Positions 1-6,484 are shown, counted from the stretch's first letter. The stretch: 15,113 nt of DNA from JBOGVA01 sp050692195 (GCA_050692195.1 JBOGVA010000036.1:1-15113), one strand, 5' to 3'. The notes: generated by a model from the sequence alone, not told the origin. Translations and numbers: made by a program.

Positions 1-143
1 CTCCGGCCCAGGCCCACATGTTCATCGTGAACCCGTTCAGAGGCCGGGCGGCGGCGTCACAGCTGGCCAATCTCTTCTCGACGCACCCGAAGACCGAGGC
101 TCGGGTGGCCCGCCTGGAGCAGATCGCCAACGGTCTGCGCTAG
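1..143 (+). CDS. htpX: Zinc metalloprotease HtpX, C-terminal fragment
   Basis: This is the last 46 residues of a gene entering from the left, read in the frame that ends at TAG 141-143. The visible tail contains AHMFIVNP, then LFSTHP and TEARVARLEQI, which matches the conserved C-terminus of HtpX-type M48 membrane proteases (FSTHP followed by an E-R-I-x-R-L helix). HtpX family members degrade misfolded membrane proteins through an HEXXH zinc site. That site and the transmembrane helices lie outside the window. In mycobacteria htpX lies near a yajQ-family gene, as here, which supports the call. No start or promoter can be judged. Confidence 0.85.
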   Translation, partial: PAQAHMFIVNPFRGRAAASQLANLFSTHPKTEARVARLEQIANGLR

Positions 144-197
144 GGAAACCGGGCGGCCGCTCGGCGAGAGCCACCCCCTCCCCGGCCGCCCCCTGGG

Positions 198-214
198 ACC
201 GCCGGGTCGGCGGT
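198..214 (+). terminator. Possible hairpin downstream of htpX
   Basis: ACCGCCG (198-204) and CGGCGGT (208-214) form a perfect 7-bp stem with a 3-nt loop. It lies 55 bp after the htpX stop and before the cyclase start. There is no T tract, so it is only a candidate factor-independent terminator of the GC-rich actinobacterial kind, and it could be chance in DNA this GC-rich. Confidence 0.25.
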
Positions 215-249
215 TGCCCGGCGAGCCTCGGCCGAGGGACACTCCGCGG

Positions 250-1590
250 GTGCGGCCGGACACCCACTACGTGCGGGCCGGAGAGGTCCACCTCGCCTAC
301 CAGATCGTGGGCGAGGGACCGCTCGACCTCGTGTACGTGCCCGAGTTCTGGAATTCGATCGAGGCGCAGTGGGACGAGCCCTCGTTCGAGCGATTCCTGC
401 GCCGGCTGGCGTCCTTCTCCCGGCTGATCTGCTTCGACCAGCGTGGGACGGGGCTCTCCGACCCCGTCGCCCTCTCCGAGGTGGCGACCCTGGAGCAGTG
501 GGTGGACGACGTGAGGACCGTGATGGAGGCGGCCGGCTCGAAACGCGCGGCCCTCCTCGGCGTGGGAGGGGGTGGGCCGCTGTCCATGCTCTTCGCCGCG
601 TCCCACCCGGAGCGCACGTGGGCGCTGATCCTGGTGAACACCTTCGCCCGGTTGCGCCGAGCGGAGGACTACGCCGCCGGGACCTCGGAGGAGTTCGAGG
701 ACCGCTTCCTGGAGGAGGTCGCGGTCCAATGGGCCCGCGGACCGTTCCTGGAACTCCTCGCTCCGAGCAAGGCGGACGACGCCGAATTCCGGGCATGGTG
801 GGCGAGGTATCTCCGACTCGGGGGGAGTCCGGGCACCCTCCTCGCCATTCGTCGGATGCTCCAGCAGGTGGACGTGCGGCACGTGCTCCCGGCGATCCGT
901 GTGCCGACGCTCGTCCTGTGCCGTGCCGAGAACGTCTGGTTCGGCGTCGACCACGGACGGTATCTGGCGGAGCGAATCCCGGGCGTGCAGTACGTCGAGG
1001 TTTCCGGCATCGACTACCTGCCCTACCTGGGAGATGCGGATGCGATCCTCGGCGAGATCGAGCGGTTCCTCGGACGGGCGCGGCCGGGCGCCGAACCGGA
1101 GCGGGTGCTGACCACGATCCTGTTCGCGGACCTCGTGGGGTCCACGGAGCGGGCCGCCCAGGCCGGCGACCGGCAGTGGGCCGAGCTGCTGGAGAGCTAC
1201 CTCGCCGCCGTCCGCCGGGAGCTGGTGCTCCACCGGGGTCGCGAGGTGGACACCGCCGGCGATGGCTTCCTGGCCACGTTCGACGGGCCGGCCCGGGCCA
1301 TCAGGTGCGCCCTCGCCGTGGGGGATGCCGCTCGGCAGCTCGGGCTGGAGGTGCGGTCGGGACTGCACACGGGCGAGGTGGAGCTGGTCGGCACGGCCGT
1401 CCGTGGGATCGGGGTCCACATCGGCGCTCGAGTGGCCGCGCTGGCCGAACCGGGAGAGGTGCTGGTGTCGAGCACCGTGAAGGACCTCGTCGCGGGGTCG
1501 GGACTCGTCTTCGACCACCGCGGCCTCCATTCGCTGAGGGGCGTACCGGGGGAGTGGCACCTGTTCGCCGCCGGAGGCGGTACCGGGTAG
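250..1590 (+). CDS. Alpha/beta-hydrolase-fold (degenerate) and class III nucleotide cyclase fusion
   Basis: The product is about 446 aa in two domains. Residues 1-275 are an alpha/beta-hydrolase fold (HLAYQIVGEGPLDLVYVP, FDQRGTGLSD). Residues 285-445 are a class III adenylate/guanylate cyclase domain (ILFADLVGSTERA, DTAGDGFLATF). The architecture is that of Mycobacterium tuberculosis Rv1900c. Both metal-binding Asp are present (Asp294, Asp338), as is the transition-state Arg (Arg394). The canonical Asn four residues before it is His390, and the purine-selecting Lys position is Asp334. The hydrolase nucleophile elbow reads GVGGG at residues 104-108, so the usual Ser is Gly106. The acid position appears to be Asn228 and the His position Tyr256, so this half is probably a binding or sensor module. 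GTG 250 was chosen because the family typically begins MRP-T-Y-x-x-x-G-x-V-x-x-A-Y; it has GAGGGA about 10 nt upstream. A TTG at 214 is an in-frame alternative. No transmembrane segment is seen. The nucleotide product is uncertain. Confidence 0.88.
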   Translation: MRPDTHYVRAGEVHLAYQIVGEGPLDLVYVPEFWNSIEAQWDEPSFERFLRRLASFSRLICFDQRGTGLSDPVALSEVATLEQWVDDVRTVMEAAGSKRAALLGVGGGGPLSMLFAASHPERTWALILVNTFARLRRAEDYAAGTSEEFEDRFLEEVAVQWARGPFLELLAPSKADDAEFRAWWARYLRLGGSPGTLLAIRRMLQQVDVRHVLPAIRVPTLVLCRAENVWFGVDHGRYLAERIPGVQYVEVSGIDYLPYLGDADAILGEIERFLGRARPGAEPERVLTTILFADLVGSTERAAQAGDRQWAELLESYLAAVRRELVLHRGREVDTAGDGFLATFDGPARAIRCALAVGDAARQLGLEVRSGLHTGEVELVGTAVRGIGVHIGARVAALAEPGEVLVSSTVKDLVAGSGLVFDHRGLHSLRGVPGEWHLFAAGGGTG

Positions 1591-1608
1591 ACAGAGGCAT
1601 TCGGCGGA

Positions 1609-1626
1609 ACTGGCTCTAGGGCCGGT
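1609..1626. terminator. Hairpin between convergent cyclase and yajQ genes
   Basis: ACTGGC (1609-1614) pairs with GCCGGT (1621-1626), 6 bp including one G-U wobble, with a 6-nt loop that holds the yajQ stop codon. It lies in the 25-bp space between the convergent stops. There is no T tract, so it is a weak two-way terminator candidate. Confidence 0.3.
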
Positions 1627-2113
1627 AGTTCCTGAACTGGAGGGCGATGCCGAAGTCCTCCTCCTTGAGGACCTTGATGACCTCCTGGAGGTCGTCCTTC
1701 TTCTTCGCGCTGACCCGGATCTGGTCCTTCTGGACCTGTGTCTGCACCTTGAGGCCGGTGCCTTTGACGAACTTGGTGATCTCCCGGGCCTTGTCCTCGG
1801 AGATGCCCCGGTTGACGTGGACGTTTTGCCGAACGGTCCCTTTGGCGGCCGGGAGCACGGGTCCCTCCTGGAGTGCCTTCAAGGAGACATTCCGCCTCAC
1901 CAGCTTCTCCTTGACCACCTCCAGTGCGGCTTTGAGCCTGGGCTCGGTGGACGAACGGAGCTCGATCATGTCGGCGTCCAGGGCGAGCGAGGTCCCCGTG
2001 TTCTTGAAGTCGAATCGGGTCACGACTTCCCGGTTGGCCTGCTCGAAGGCGTTCTTGACCTCGTGGAGCTCGACCTCCGAAACGACGTCGAACGAGAAGA
2101 GATCCTTGGCCAC
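1616..2113 (-). CDS. yajQ: YajQ family nucleotide-binding protein
   Basis: This 165-aa protein matches the usual length of the YajQ/UPF0234 family (about 160 aa). It opens MAKDLFSFDVVSEVELHEVKN and has the family signatures RFDFKNTGT (residues 33-41), the LR-S-E-RLKAAL-V helix, the VNRGIS-DKAREI-KF motif and the closing DFGIALQFRNYR. The fold is two ferredoxin-like domains. Some proteobacterial members bind cyclic di-GMP and act as effectors, and others bind nucleotides or RNA; which applies here cannot be told from sequence. The start codon is GTG (the complement of 2111-2113), with an AGAGG just upstream. The gene converges on the cyclase fusion, with 25 bp between stops. No cyclic di-GMP synthase is in the window, so no functional link to the neighbouring cyclase is claimed. 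Confidence 0.93.
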   Translation of the reverse strand: MAKDLFSFDVVSEVELHEVKNAFEQANREVVTRFDFKNTGTSLALDADMIELRSSTEPRLKAALEVVKEKLVRRNVSLKALQEGPVLPAAKGTVRQNVHVNRGISEDKAREITKFVKGTGLKVQTQVQKDQIRVSAKKKDDLQEVIKVLKEEDFGIALQFRNYRP

Positions 2114-2382
2114 GGGCCTCTACTCTAGCTGCGCCGCTCTGCGGCCGTCTCGAGCTTGGCGGGGTCGGCCTCGGGGGACCGCGGAGTAGACCTTTGGCCT
2201 AGCCCAAAGCAGCCGATCGTCCGAAGACAAGGCGTGTGGGCCACCGGACAATCGTTTCGTCCGGGCTCTCCGCTCTGCAGGGCGGGCGGCGCTGATCCCC
2301 CATCAGGCCGCGTGGTGGCCCGAGGGCGGAGGGTCTGGACCTATCCAGATCCTTCCGTGAGCAGCCGTCGGAGAGGCCGGGA
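2114..2382. other. Non-coding stretch upstream of yajQ
   Basis: I see no convincing gene in this 270-bp interval. Reading frames here lack a family match and lack the strong G/C third-position bias of neighbouring genes. It should contain the yajQ promoter: reading minus, TAGAGT (2127-2122) would serve as a -10 close to the start codon, but no good -35 is visible. Confidence 0.4.
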
Positions 2383-2661
2383 TTGGCGATCCACCAGTGT
2401 CCGCGGTGCCGCTCGCTGCGCATCGTCACCTCCGTGGCCGGATCGGGACGCCGGGGCCTGTGCCTCGTCTGCCACACCAGATGGTTCGAGCAGAGGGACG
2501 AGCGCGGTGCCACCGCCTCCCAAAGCCCTCACCGGCCCAAGCCAGCCTCGCCGGGGCGCTCGTCAACAGCAAGCTTCGCTCCGGGGCCCGAGACACGGCC
2601 GCTGCTATCCTTGCCCCTAGCCGGGGAGGGTGCCCGAGCGGCCAAAGGGAGCGGTCTGTAA
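2383..2661 (+). CDS. Possible small zinc-ribbon protein
   Basis: This is a tentative ORF of 92 aa. It has a TTG start at 2383 preceded by GGAGAGG with 6-nt spacing. Residues 6-9 are CPRC and residues 27-30 are CLVC, followed by HTRW, a spacing typical of a four-Cys zinc ribbon. By my count about 36 of the first 41 codons end in G or C, which is the coding signature of the neighbours. After about residue 45 the sequence becomes low-complexity, rich in Pro/Ser/Ala, and the third-position bias weakens. The stop (2659-2661) lies inside the tRNA-Tyr gene, a 38-bp overlap that is unusual for a real gene. It may be a real small gene with a degraded or frameshifted tail, or a remnant. I do not recognise a named family. 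Confidence 0.42.
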   Translation: MAIHQCPRCRSLRIVTSVAGSGRRGLCLVCHTRWFEQRDERGATASQSPHRPKPASPGRSSTASFAPGPETRPLLSLPLAGEGARAAKGSGL

Positions 2662-2705
2662 AATCGCCGGCGTAGCCTACGCAGGTTCGAATCCTGCCCC
2701 TCCCA
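2624..2705 (+). tRNA. tRNA-Tyr (GTA)
   Basis: The acceptor arm GGGAGGG (2624-2630) pairs with CCCTCCC (2698-2704), followed by discriminator A. The anticodon loop CTGTAAA carries GTA. A long class II variable arm, as expected for tRNA-Tyr, precedes the T arm GCAGG-TTCGAAT-CCTGC. CCA is not encoded. A possible -10 TATCCT lies at 2606-2611, without a clear -35. Confidence 0.96.
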
Positions 2706-2720
2706 CTGACCTCGCCTTCC

Positions 2721-2736
2721 AGGTGTCCTGACACCT
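2721..2736 (+). terminator. Inverted repeat after tRNA-Tyr
   Basis: AGGTGTC and GACACCT form a perfect dyad 15 bp beyond the tRNA (6-bp stem with a CCTG loop). It is followed by TTTC. It is a weak terminator for the tRNA transcript or, because the dyad is almost unspaced, possibly a protein-binding palindrome. Confidence 0.35.
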
Positions 2737-2919
2737 TTCGGCGCAGTCGGACGAGCGGCGCATCGCGAACTCGTGTTTCGCCGTGGCGCCAGACATCGCT
2801 GCGAACCCTAGAGGACCCCTAACCGTACTACCTGAAAGCCTCAGGGCGGATGCGGCTGTCAGGTCTGTATCGACAGATGTCCTTTTCACGAATGAGTTCC
2901 TGCGGCTGGGTTGGGGGCG

Positions 2920-3834
2920 ATGGCAGGAGAACTGGGGGAAGTCGTCCACCGCATCATCGAGTGGATCAACTTGGGCGCGCTGCTCCTGCTCTCGGGCGCC
3001 GTCATCTTTCTCGGGACGGTCTGGACTCGAGCAGAGGTCTCCTCGACTACCGGAACCTCCGCCGTGGACCGGAGATTCGCTCGACGGTGGAAGAGGTTCG
3101 TGGCGGGAGCCTGGCTGGCGGCGGCAGGCGCCTCCGTGGCCTCCCTGGTACTGAGGCCTGACGCGCGTCCCTACGACCTGCTCGAGTTGGGCATGCTGGG
3201 GGTCCTGGCCGGGCTGGCACTCTCCTCCACCACGCTGCGACGGGGTGCAGGGCCAACCCTTCTGGCCGGACTGGTCGTCCTGGGCCTGCTTCTGAGAGCT
3301 GCACTGGCCGGACACGCCAAAGCGAGTTCGCCGCTGGTCCCGAACGTCCTCGCCGCCCTGGTGCACGTCACGGCAGCGGCCGTCTGGCTGGGCGGACTGG
3401 CGGTCCTCATCGCCGTCGCGTTCCCCGCTCTGAAGGAGGCCCACGAAGTTGAGCGAGTCAAGGTGATGGCCCGGGTCGTGTCGCGCTTTTCCGACCTTGC
3501 GGTGGTGGCGGTGTTCGCCATCGTGGTGAGTGGGACCTATGCCGCCTGGGTCGAGATCCGAACCCTTGGGGCACTGACGGGGTCCGCCTACGGCCTTGTG
3601 TTCCTGGCCAAGATCGGGACGTTCGTCCCCGTTCTGGCTCTTGGCGCGATCAACAACCGGTGGACCAAGCCGAGGATCCTCAGGGCGGCCCGAGAGCACG
3701 AGCATCGCGGTGAGAGGCCCCTCCTCGTACTGTACCGGCTGATGGGCCTGGAGGTGGTCCTGATCGCCGTCGTCCTCGGCCTGACCGCTTTCCTGATGGG
3801 CCTCTCTCCTCCAGCCCAGAATCCTTCTGGTTGA
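2920..3834 (+). CDS. CopD-like integral membrane protein (copper resistance D domain)
   Basis: The product is about 304 aa, mostly hydrophobic with roughly eight transmembrane segments. The first is at residues 13-35 (LGALLLLSGAVIFLGTV). The CopD-domain core follows from about residue 140: HVTAAAVWLGGLAVL, then SGTYAAWVEI, LVFLAKIGTFVPVLALGAINN and a C-terminal LEVVLIAVVLGLTAFLMGL-P helix. CopD/YcnJ proteins are implicated in copper uptake or handling across the cytoplasmic membrane, often alongside a periplasmic CopC. No CopC domain or gene is present in this window. ATG 2920 was chosen because a G-rich RBS-like stretch lies just upstream; an in-frame TTG at 2911 would add three residues. 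The gene is alone on its strand and converges on the DUF192 gene 18 bp away. Copper specificity is inferred from the family. Confidence 0.82.
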   Translation: MAGELGEVVHRIIEWINLGALLLLSGAVIFLGTVWTRAEVSSTTGTSAVDRRFARRWKRFVAGAWLAAAGASVASLVLRPDARPYDLLELGMLGVLAGLALSSTTLRRGAGPTLLAGLVVLGLLLRAALAGHAKASSPLVPNVLAALVHVTAAAVWLGGLAVLIAVAFPALKEAHEVERVKVMARVVSRFSDLAVVAVFAIVVSGTYAAWVEIRTLGALTGSAYGLVFLAKIGTFVPVLALGAINNRWTKPRILRAAREHEHRGERPLLVLYRLMGLEVVLIAVVLGLTAFLMGLSPPAQNPSG

Positions 3835-3852
3835 TCCCGATCCGAGCCGGCG

Positions 3853-4347
3853 CTAGTCGGTCACCAGCTCGATCGTGTCGCCGAGCTCGACGCCGTGGGC
3901 CTCGAACCAGCCCTGGTTCACTTCCACGGCGCCTTGGTAGGTAACCTCAGGGTAGTAGGAGGGACAGGGATCTTCCCTGCACGGTTCCATGTCCAGCATG
4001 GCCACGATTCGCCCTCGACCGTCCCAGAAGGCGATCGACAACGGGACGAGCGTGTCCTTCATCCAGAAACCGCCGATCCTTGGGTCGTCGAACAGGAACA
4101 CCATCCCGGAGTCCGGCTCCAGATGCGGGCGGTTCATCAGGCCGGTCCCTCGAGCCTTCCCCGTGGCGGCGATCTCCACACTGAGGGAGACCTGGCCCGA
4201 AGCGGTCCTCACCTTCAACGTCCCCGTCGGGAGGCCGAAGTTGATCCGGGGGGTCGCACAGGCTCCCACCGATCCCACGACCAGGAGCCCGGCGGCCAGC
4301 AGGGCGCGGGGACTCGACAGCTTGGACATCTTCGCATTGTCATGCAT
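3853..4347 (-). CDS. DUF192 family lipoprotein
   Basis: This is a 164-aa exported protein. The N-terminus is a lipoprotein signal: Lys-containing n-region, hydrophobic LLAAGLLVVGSV and a lipobox ending G-A-Cys30. The rest is a DUF192 domain (GLMNRPHLEPDSGMVFLF, FWMKDTLVPLSIAF, then EVNQGWFEAHGVELGD), close to the family's usual 110-130 residues. DUF192 proteins are small beta-barrel proteins of unknown function. Two extra Cys (PCREDPCP) could form a disulfide or metal site. ATG 4347 was chosen over GTG 4380 and ATG 4329 because AGGGG lies 5 nt upstream of it. The gene is divergent from tRNA-Thr and convergent with the CopD-like gene; being next to CopD may reflect a shared envelope role, but this is conjecture. 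Confidence 0.88.
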   Translation of the reverse strand: MHDNAKMSKLSSPRALLAAGLLVVGSVGACATPRINFGLPTGTLKVRTASGQVSLSVEIAATGKARGTGLMNRPHLEPDSGMVFLFDDPRIGGFWMKDTLVPLSIAFWDGRGRIVAMLDMEPCREDPCPSYYPEVTYQGAVEVNQGWFEAHGVELGDTIELVTD

Positions 4348-4405
4348 ACGGGCCCCTGTTGTCTGGGGCGGGCGACTCACCTGATAGGCTTCCCTCGAGC
4401 GGTGC

Positions 4406-4478
4406 GCTGGAGTAGCTCAGTCGGCAGAGCACGGGCATGGTAAGTCCGGGGTCGCGGGTTCGATTCCCGCCTCCAGCT
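4406..4478 (+). tRNA. tRNA-Thr (GGT)
   Basis: The acceptor arm GCTGGAG (4406-4412) pairs with CTCCAGC (4471-4477), and the discriminator is T. The anticodon loop ATGGTAA carries GGT. The T arm is GCGGG-TTCGATT-CCCGC. CCA is not encoded. TAGGCT at 4385-4390 could be the -10 of its promoter. The pair tRNA-Thr/tRNA-Met ahead of rpmG is conserved in actinobacteria. Confidence 0.96.
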
Positions 4479-4518
4479 CGAAGCTCGGCTGGCAGGCCCG
4501 CTACACTTTGAAGTCCCT

Positions 4519-4593
4519 GGCGGGGTAGCTCAGTGGCAGAGCAAGCGGCTCATAATCGCTGTGTCGGCGGTTCGAATCCGCCCCCCGCTACCA
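4519..4593 (+). tRNA. tRNA-Met (CAT), elongator
   Basis: The acceptor arm GGCGGGG (4519-4525) pairs with CCCCGCT (4583-4589), including a G-U first pair, and is followed by A and an encoded CCA (4591-4593). The anticodon loop CTCATAA carries CAT. It lacks the three G-C pairs of the initiator anticodon stem, so it is an elongator. Its place between tRNA-Thr and rpmG favours Met over lysidine-modified Ile. TACACT at 4502-4507 is a possible -10. Confidence 0.94.
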
Positions 4594-4643
4594 ACAGGGA
4601 GAACCGCCCGGAGATCCGGGCCGATGAGTGAGGACCGAGCGGG

Positions 4644-4808
4644 ATGCCGAAGTCAGACAACCGTCCGAAGATCACGATGGCCTGCACCGAGTGCAGGCGA
4701 CGCAACTACACGACGGTGAAGAACCGGCAGAACGATCGGGAACGGATCGAGCTCAGGAAGTACTGCAGGTGGTGCCGGGGCCACACTCTTCACCGGGAAA
4801 CCCGCTGA
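4644..4808 (+). CDS. rpmG: 50S ribosomal protein L33 (bL33)
   Basis: This is a 54-aa protein starting MPKSDNRPKITMACTEC and ending with CRWCRGHTLHRETR. bL33 sits at the ribosomal E site. Two CxxC pairs (Cys14/Cys17 and Cys41/Cys44) show it is the zinc-binding C+ form; many bacteria also carry a Cys-free copy used under zinc starvation. The Y-T-T-x-K-N segment followed by the R-I-E-L-R-K-Y-C strand is typical of the family, and the length is normal. ATG 4644 follows TGAGGA with 9-nt spacing. The gene lies 50 bp after tRNA-Met with no visible terminator between them, so co-transcription with the tRNAs is likely. It converges on the response regulator, with 12 bp between stops. Confidence 0.95.
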   Translation: MPKSDNRPKITMACTECRRRNYTTVKNRQNDRERIELRKYCRWCRGHTLHRETR

Positions 4809-4826
4809 GCCTGCCCGGCCTCAGCG
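4803..4826. terminator. Stop-overlapping hairpin between rpmG and the response regulator
   Basis: CGCTGAG (4803-4809) and CTCAGCG (4820-4826) form a perfect 7-bp stem with a 10-nt GC-rich loop. The left arm contains the rpmG TGA and the right arm contains the complementary TGA of the minus-strand gene. No T tract is present. It is a plausible two-way terminator. Confidence 0.45.
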
Positions 4827-5492
4827 ACTGGAGATCTTCCCATGCCGAAGGGCCACGCTCACGGCTTCGATCTTGGTGTGAACGCCCAGCCGAGTGAGGA
4901 TGTTCTGGACATGGGTCCGCAAGGTCAATGGGCTCATCTGCAGGAGCCGAGCGATCTCCTGTCCCGGCACCCCATCGGCGATGAGCTGGAGGATCTCGGT
5001 CTGCCGCGCCGTGAGCCGGTTGGCCCGCTGGCGCTCGGTTGCTTCCTGGTGGCGCCGGTGGCGGAGGAGCCGGGCCAGCCGCTCGATCTCTGTTTCGTCG
5101 AGGATGGACTCCCCTCGGTGGGCCCGGCGCACCAGGTCCGCGATCTCCGATAGGGGGGTGTGCTTCGATATGAAGCCCACCGCCCCCGCCTCCAGAGCCC
5201 GAGCCCGGATGAGGTCGTCGTCGTGGGCCGACAGCACGATGATGTGGGCGGCTGGGTGCGTCTCGTAGATCCGGCGGATCGCGGCGATCCCGCCCATCCC
5301 CGGCATCTCCATGTCCATGAGGACGACGTCCGGCCGGTCCCGTTCGGCGATCTCGACGGCCTCCCGGCCGCTCGCCGCCACCAGGACGGCCAGTCCCTTC
5401 TCTAGCCGCACGGCCAAAGCCAGGGCCTCGGCGAACGTTCGATGGTCATCCACCACCAGGACCGAGATCGGGACGGTCTTCCTTCCGGCCAT
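4821..5492 (-). CDS. LuxR/NarL-family two-component response regulator
   Basis: The product is about 223 aa. Residues 8-125 form a receiver domain with the acidic pair Asp15-Asp16, phospho-acceptor Asp60 (VVLMDMEMPGMGG), Ser88 and Lys110. A linker rich in Arg/His/Gln follows. A LuxR-type helix-turn-helix covers roughly residues 160-220 (LTARQTEILQLIADG, then EIARLLQMSPLTLRTHVQNIL). All residues needed for phosphorylation are intact. No histidine kinase is encoded in the window, so it is an orphan here. ATG 5492 (MAGRKTVPISVLVVDDH) was chosen because it puts the first beta strand at the usual place; the longer frame to 5543 would overlap the divergent gene. Only 35 bp separate it from the divergent hadA-like start. 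This gene lies between rpmG and hadA, which are adjacent in mycobacteria, so it looks like a lineage-specific insertion. Confidence 0.92.
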   Translation of the reverse strand: MAGRKTVPISVLVVDDHRTFAEALALAVRLEKGLAVLVAASGREAVEIAERDRPDVVLMDMEMPGMGGIAAIRRIYETHPAAHIIVLSAHDDDLIRARALEAGAVGFISKHTPLSEIADLVRRAHRGESILDETEIERLARLLRHRRHQEATERQRANRLTARQTEILQLIADGVPGQEIARLLQMSPLTLRTHVQNILTRLGVHTKIEAVSVALRHGKISSR

Positions 5493-5527
5493 GGCCGTAT
5501 GCTGCACCTCTGGAGGAGTGCCAGGCA

Positions 5528-5977
5528 ATGCCGCTGAACCCATCGCTCAAGGGCAAGGAGTATCAGGAGGTCTCCTTCACCGTGGATCGGGACCGCGTGG
5601 TCGCCTTCGCCGAGGCCATCGGGGAGGACAACCCCTTGTTCCGAGAGCGCTCGGCCGCCAATCAGGCCGGGTACGAAGCGCAGCTGGCCCCCCCCACATT
5701 CGTCACCGTCATGCAGATCATGACGAGCGGCCAGGTCGTGCTGGATCCTGATCTCGGCCTCGACTACGCGCGTGTCGTGCACGGCGAACAGGAGTACGAG
5801 TGGCGCCGGCCGGTCCGGGTCGGCGACGTCCTATCGGCCGTGCCCCGTATCGCGGACGTCTACGCAAAGGGGCCGAACGAGTTCCTGGTGATCGAGTCCG
5901 AGATCAGGGACGACTCGGGCGAGACCGTTGTCGTCGCCCGGACCACCCTTCTGTCGCGAGGCACCGCACGGGGGTGA
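5528..5977 (+). CDS. MaoC-like dehydratase, HadA-type (non-catalytic) subunit
   Basis: This 149-aa single hot-dog domain is of the N-terminal MaoC/FAS1-type dehydratase family (UPF0336). Segments include VVAFAEAIGEDNPLF (residues 24-38), LAPPTFVTVMQI and the EQEYEWRRPVRVGDVLSA strand pair. In mycobacteria HadA pairs with HadB (or HadC-HadB) to make the FAS-II 3-hydroxyacyl-ACP dehydratase; HadA gives the substrate channel while HadB is catalytic. In agreement, the D-x-N-P-x-H catalytic motif is incomplete here (EDNPLF, no His). ATG 5528 follows GGAGGAG with 8-nt spacing. The downstream hadB-like gene starts 3 nt after this stop, which indicates an obligate operon. The substrate (acyl-ACP or acyl-CoA) is unknown. 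Confidence 0.88.
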   Translation: MPLNPSLKGKEYQEVSFTVDRDRVVAFAEAIGEDNPLFRERSAANQAGYEAQLAPPTFVTVMQIMTSGQVVLDPDLGLDYARVVHGEQEYEWRRPVRVGDVLSAVPRIADVYAKGPNEFLVIESEIRDDSGETVVVARTTLLSRGTARG

Positions 5978-5980
5978 CAC

Positions 5981-6406
5981 ATGGGGCGACTGCGGCTCGA
6001 CCAGGTCAGCGTTGGAGACGAGATCCCTCCGCTCGAGAAGGTGATCAGGCGGGAGCACGTGAAGGCCTATGCGGACGCCTCCGGAGACCAGAATCCCTTG
6101 CACCAGGACGACTCCTTCGCCACGAGCGTCGGTTTCCCCGGGATCATCGCCCACGGGATGTTCAGCATGGCCCACCTGACGAAGGCCATCACCGACTGGG
6201 TGGGGGACCCCGGCGCGCTGCGATGGATCAAGGTGCAGTTCCGGGCCGTGGTCTTCATGGACGAGACCCTGGTGGCCAGCGGCCGGGTCGTGTCCCTGGA
6301 CCAGGGCACCCGGAGAGCCAGGCTGTCGGTCTGGGCCGAGGTGGAGAGGGAAGGCCAGCGCCAGTTGCCCATCAAGAACGGCGAAGCCGAGGTCGAGCTG
6401 GCCTAA
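5981..6406 (+). CDS. MaoC family dehydratase, HadB-type catalytic subunit
   Basis: This 141-aa hot-dog protein has the hydratase-2 motif YADASGDQNPLHQD. Asp36, Asn38 and His41 occupy the positions of the catalytic Asp/His pair of mycobacterial HadB, and GFPGIIAHGMFSMAHL follows with the conserved A-H-G-M helix. The expected activity is (3R)-hydroxyacyl-ACP (or -CoA) dehydration, working as a heterodimer with the product of the preceding gene. The length equals that of mycobacterial HadB. The 3-nt gap to the upstream gene implies translational coupling. No hadC follows, unlike in mycolate producers, so a role in ordinary fatty-acid elongation or in short-chain (R)-hydratase chemistry is as likely as mycolic acid synthesis. 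That is inference. Confidence 0.9.
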   Translation: MGRLRLDQVSVGDEIPPLEKVIRREHVKAYADASGDQNPLHQDDSFATSVGFPGIIAHGMFSMAHLTKAITDWVGDPGALRWIKVQFRAVVFMDETLVASGRVVSLDQGTRRARLSVWAEVEREGQRQLPIKNGEAEVELA

Positions 6407-6443
6407 CGCCCCTGGGCATGCTCGTGAGATGGCGCGCCGGCCC

Positions 6444-6470
6444 GTAACCTACCCTGCGGTAATGTGGTCT
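6444..6470 (+). promoter_or_regulatory. Candidate ECF-type promoter of the sigma factor gene
   Basis: GTAACC (6444-6449) followed 16 bp later by GGTCT (6466-6470) resembles the AAC-type -35 and GTC-type -10 of ECF sigma promoters. It lies just upstream of the RBS GGGAG (6473-6477). This would suit an autoregulated sigma operon. It was read by eye only and the motif is short. Confidence 0.3.
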
Positions 6471-6484
6471 AAGGGAGCGCGTTC

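Noticed and set aside
37..1560. Long minus-strand open frame (about 507 codons) opposite the cyclase fusion
   Set aside because: It is a shadow of the GC-rich codon bias; its translation is low-complexity Arg/Pro/Gly with no domain, while the plus frame has two clear domains.
2677..3705. Minus-strand frame opposite the CopD-like gene
   Set aside because: It begins within the gap and is hydrophilic low-complexity sequence, whereas the plus frame encodes regular membrane helices.
4519..4593. Reading the CAT tRNA as lysidine-type tRNA-Ile or as initiator tRNA-Met
   Set aside because: It has a paired first position and lacks the initiator GGG/CCC anticodon-stem pattern, and its place beside tRNA-Thr and rpmG is that of elongator Met; Ile cannot be fully excluded by eye.
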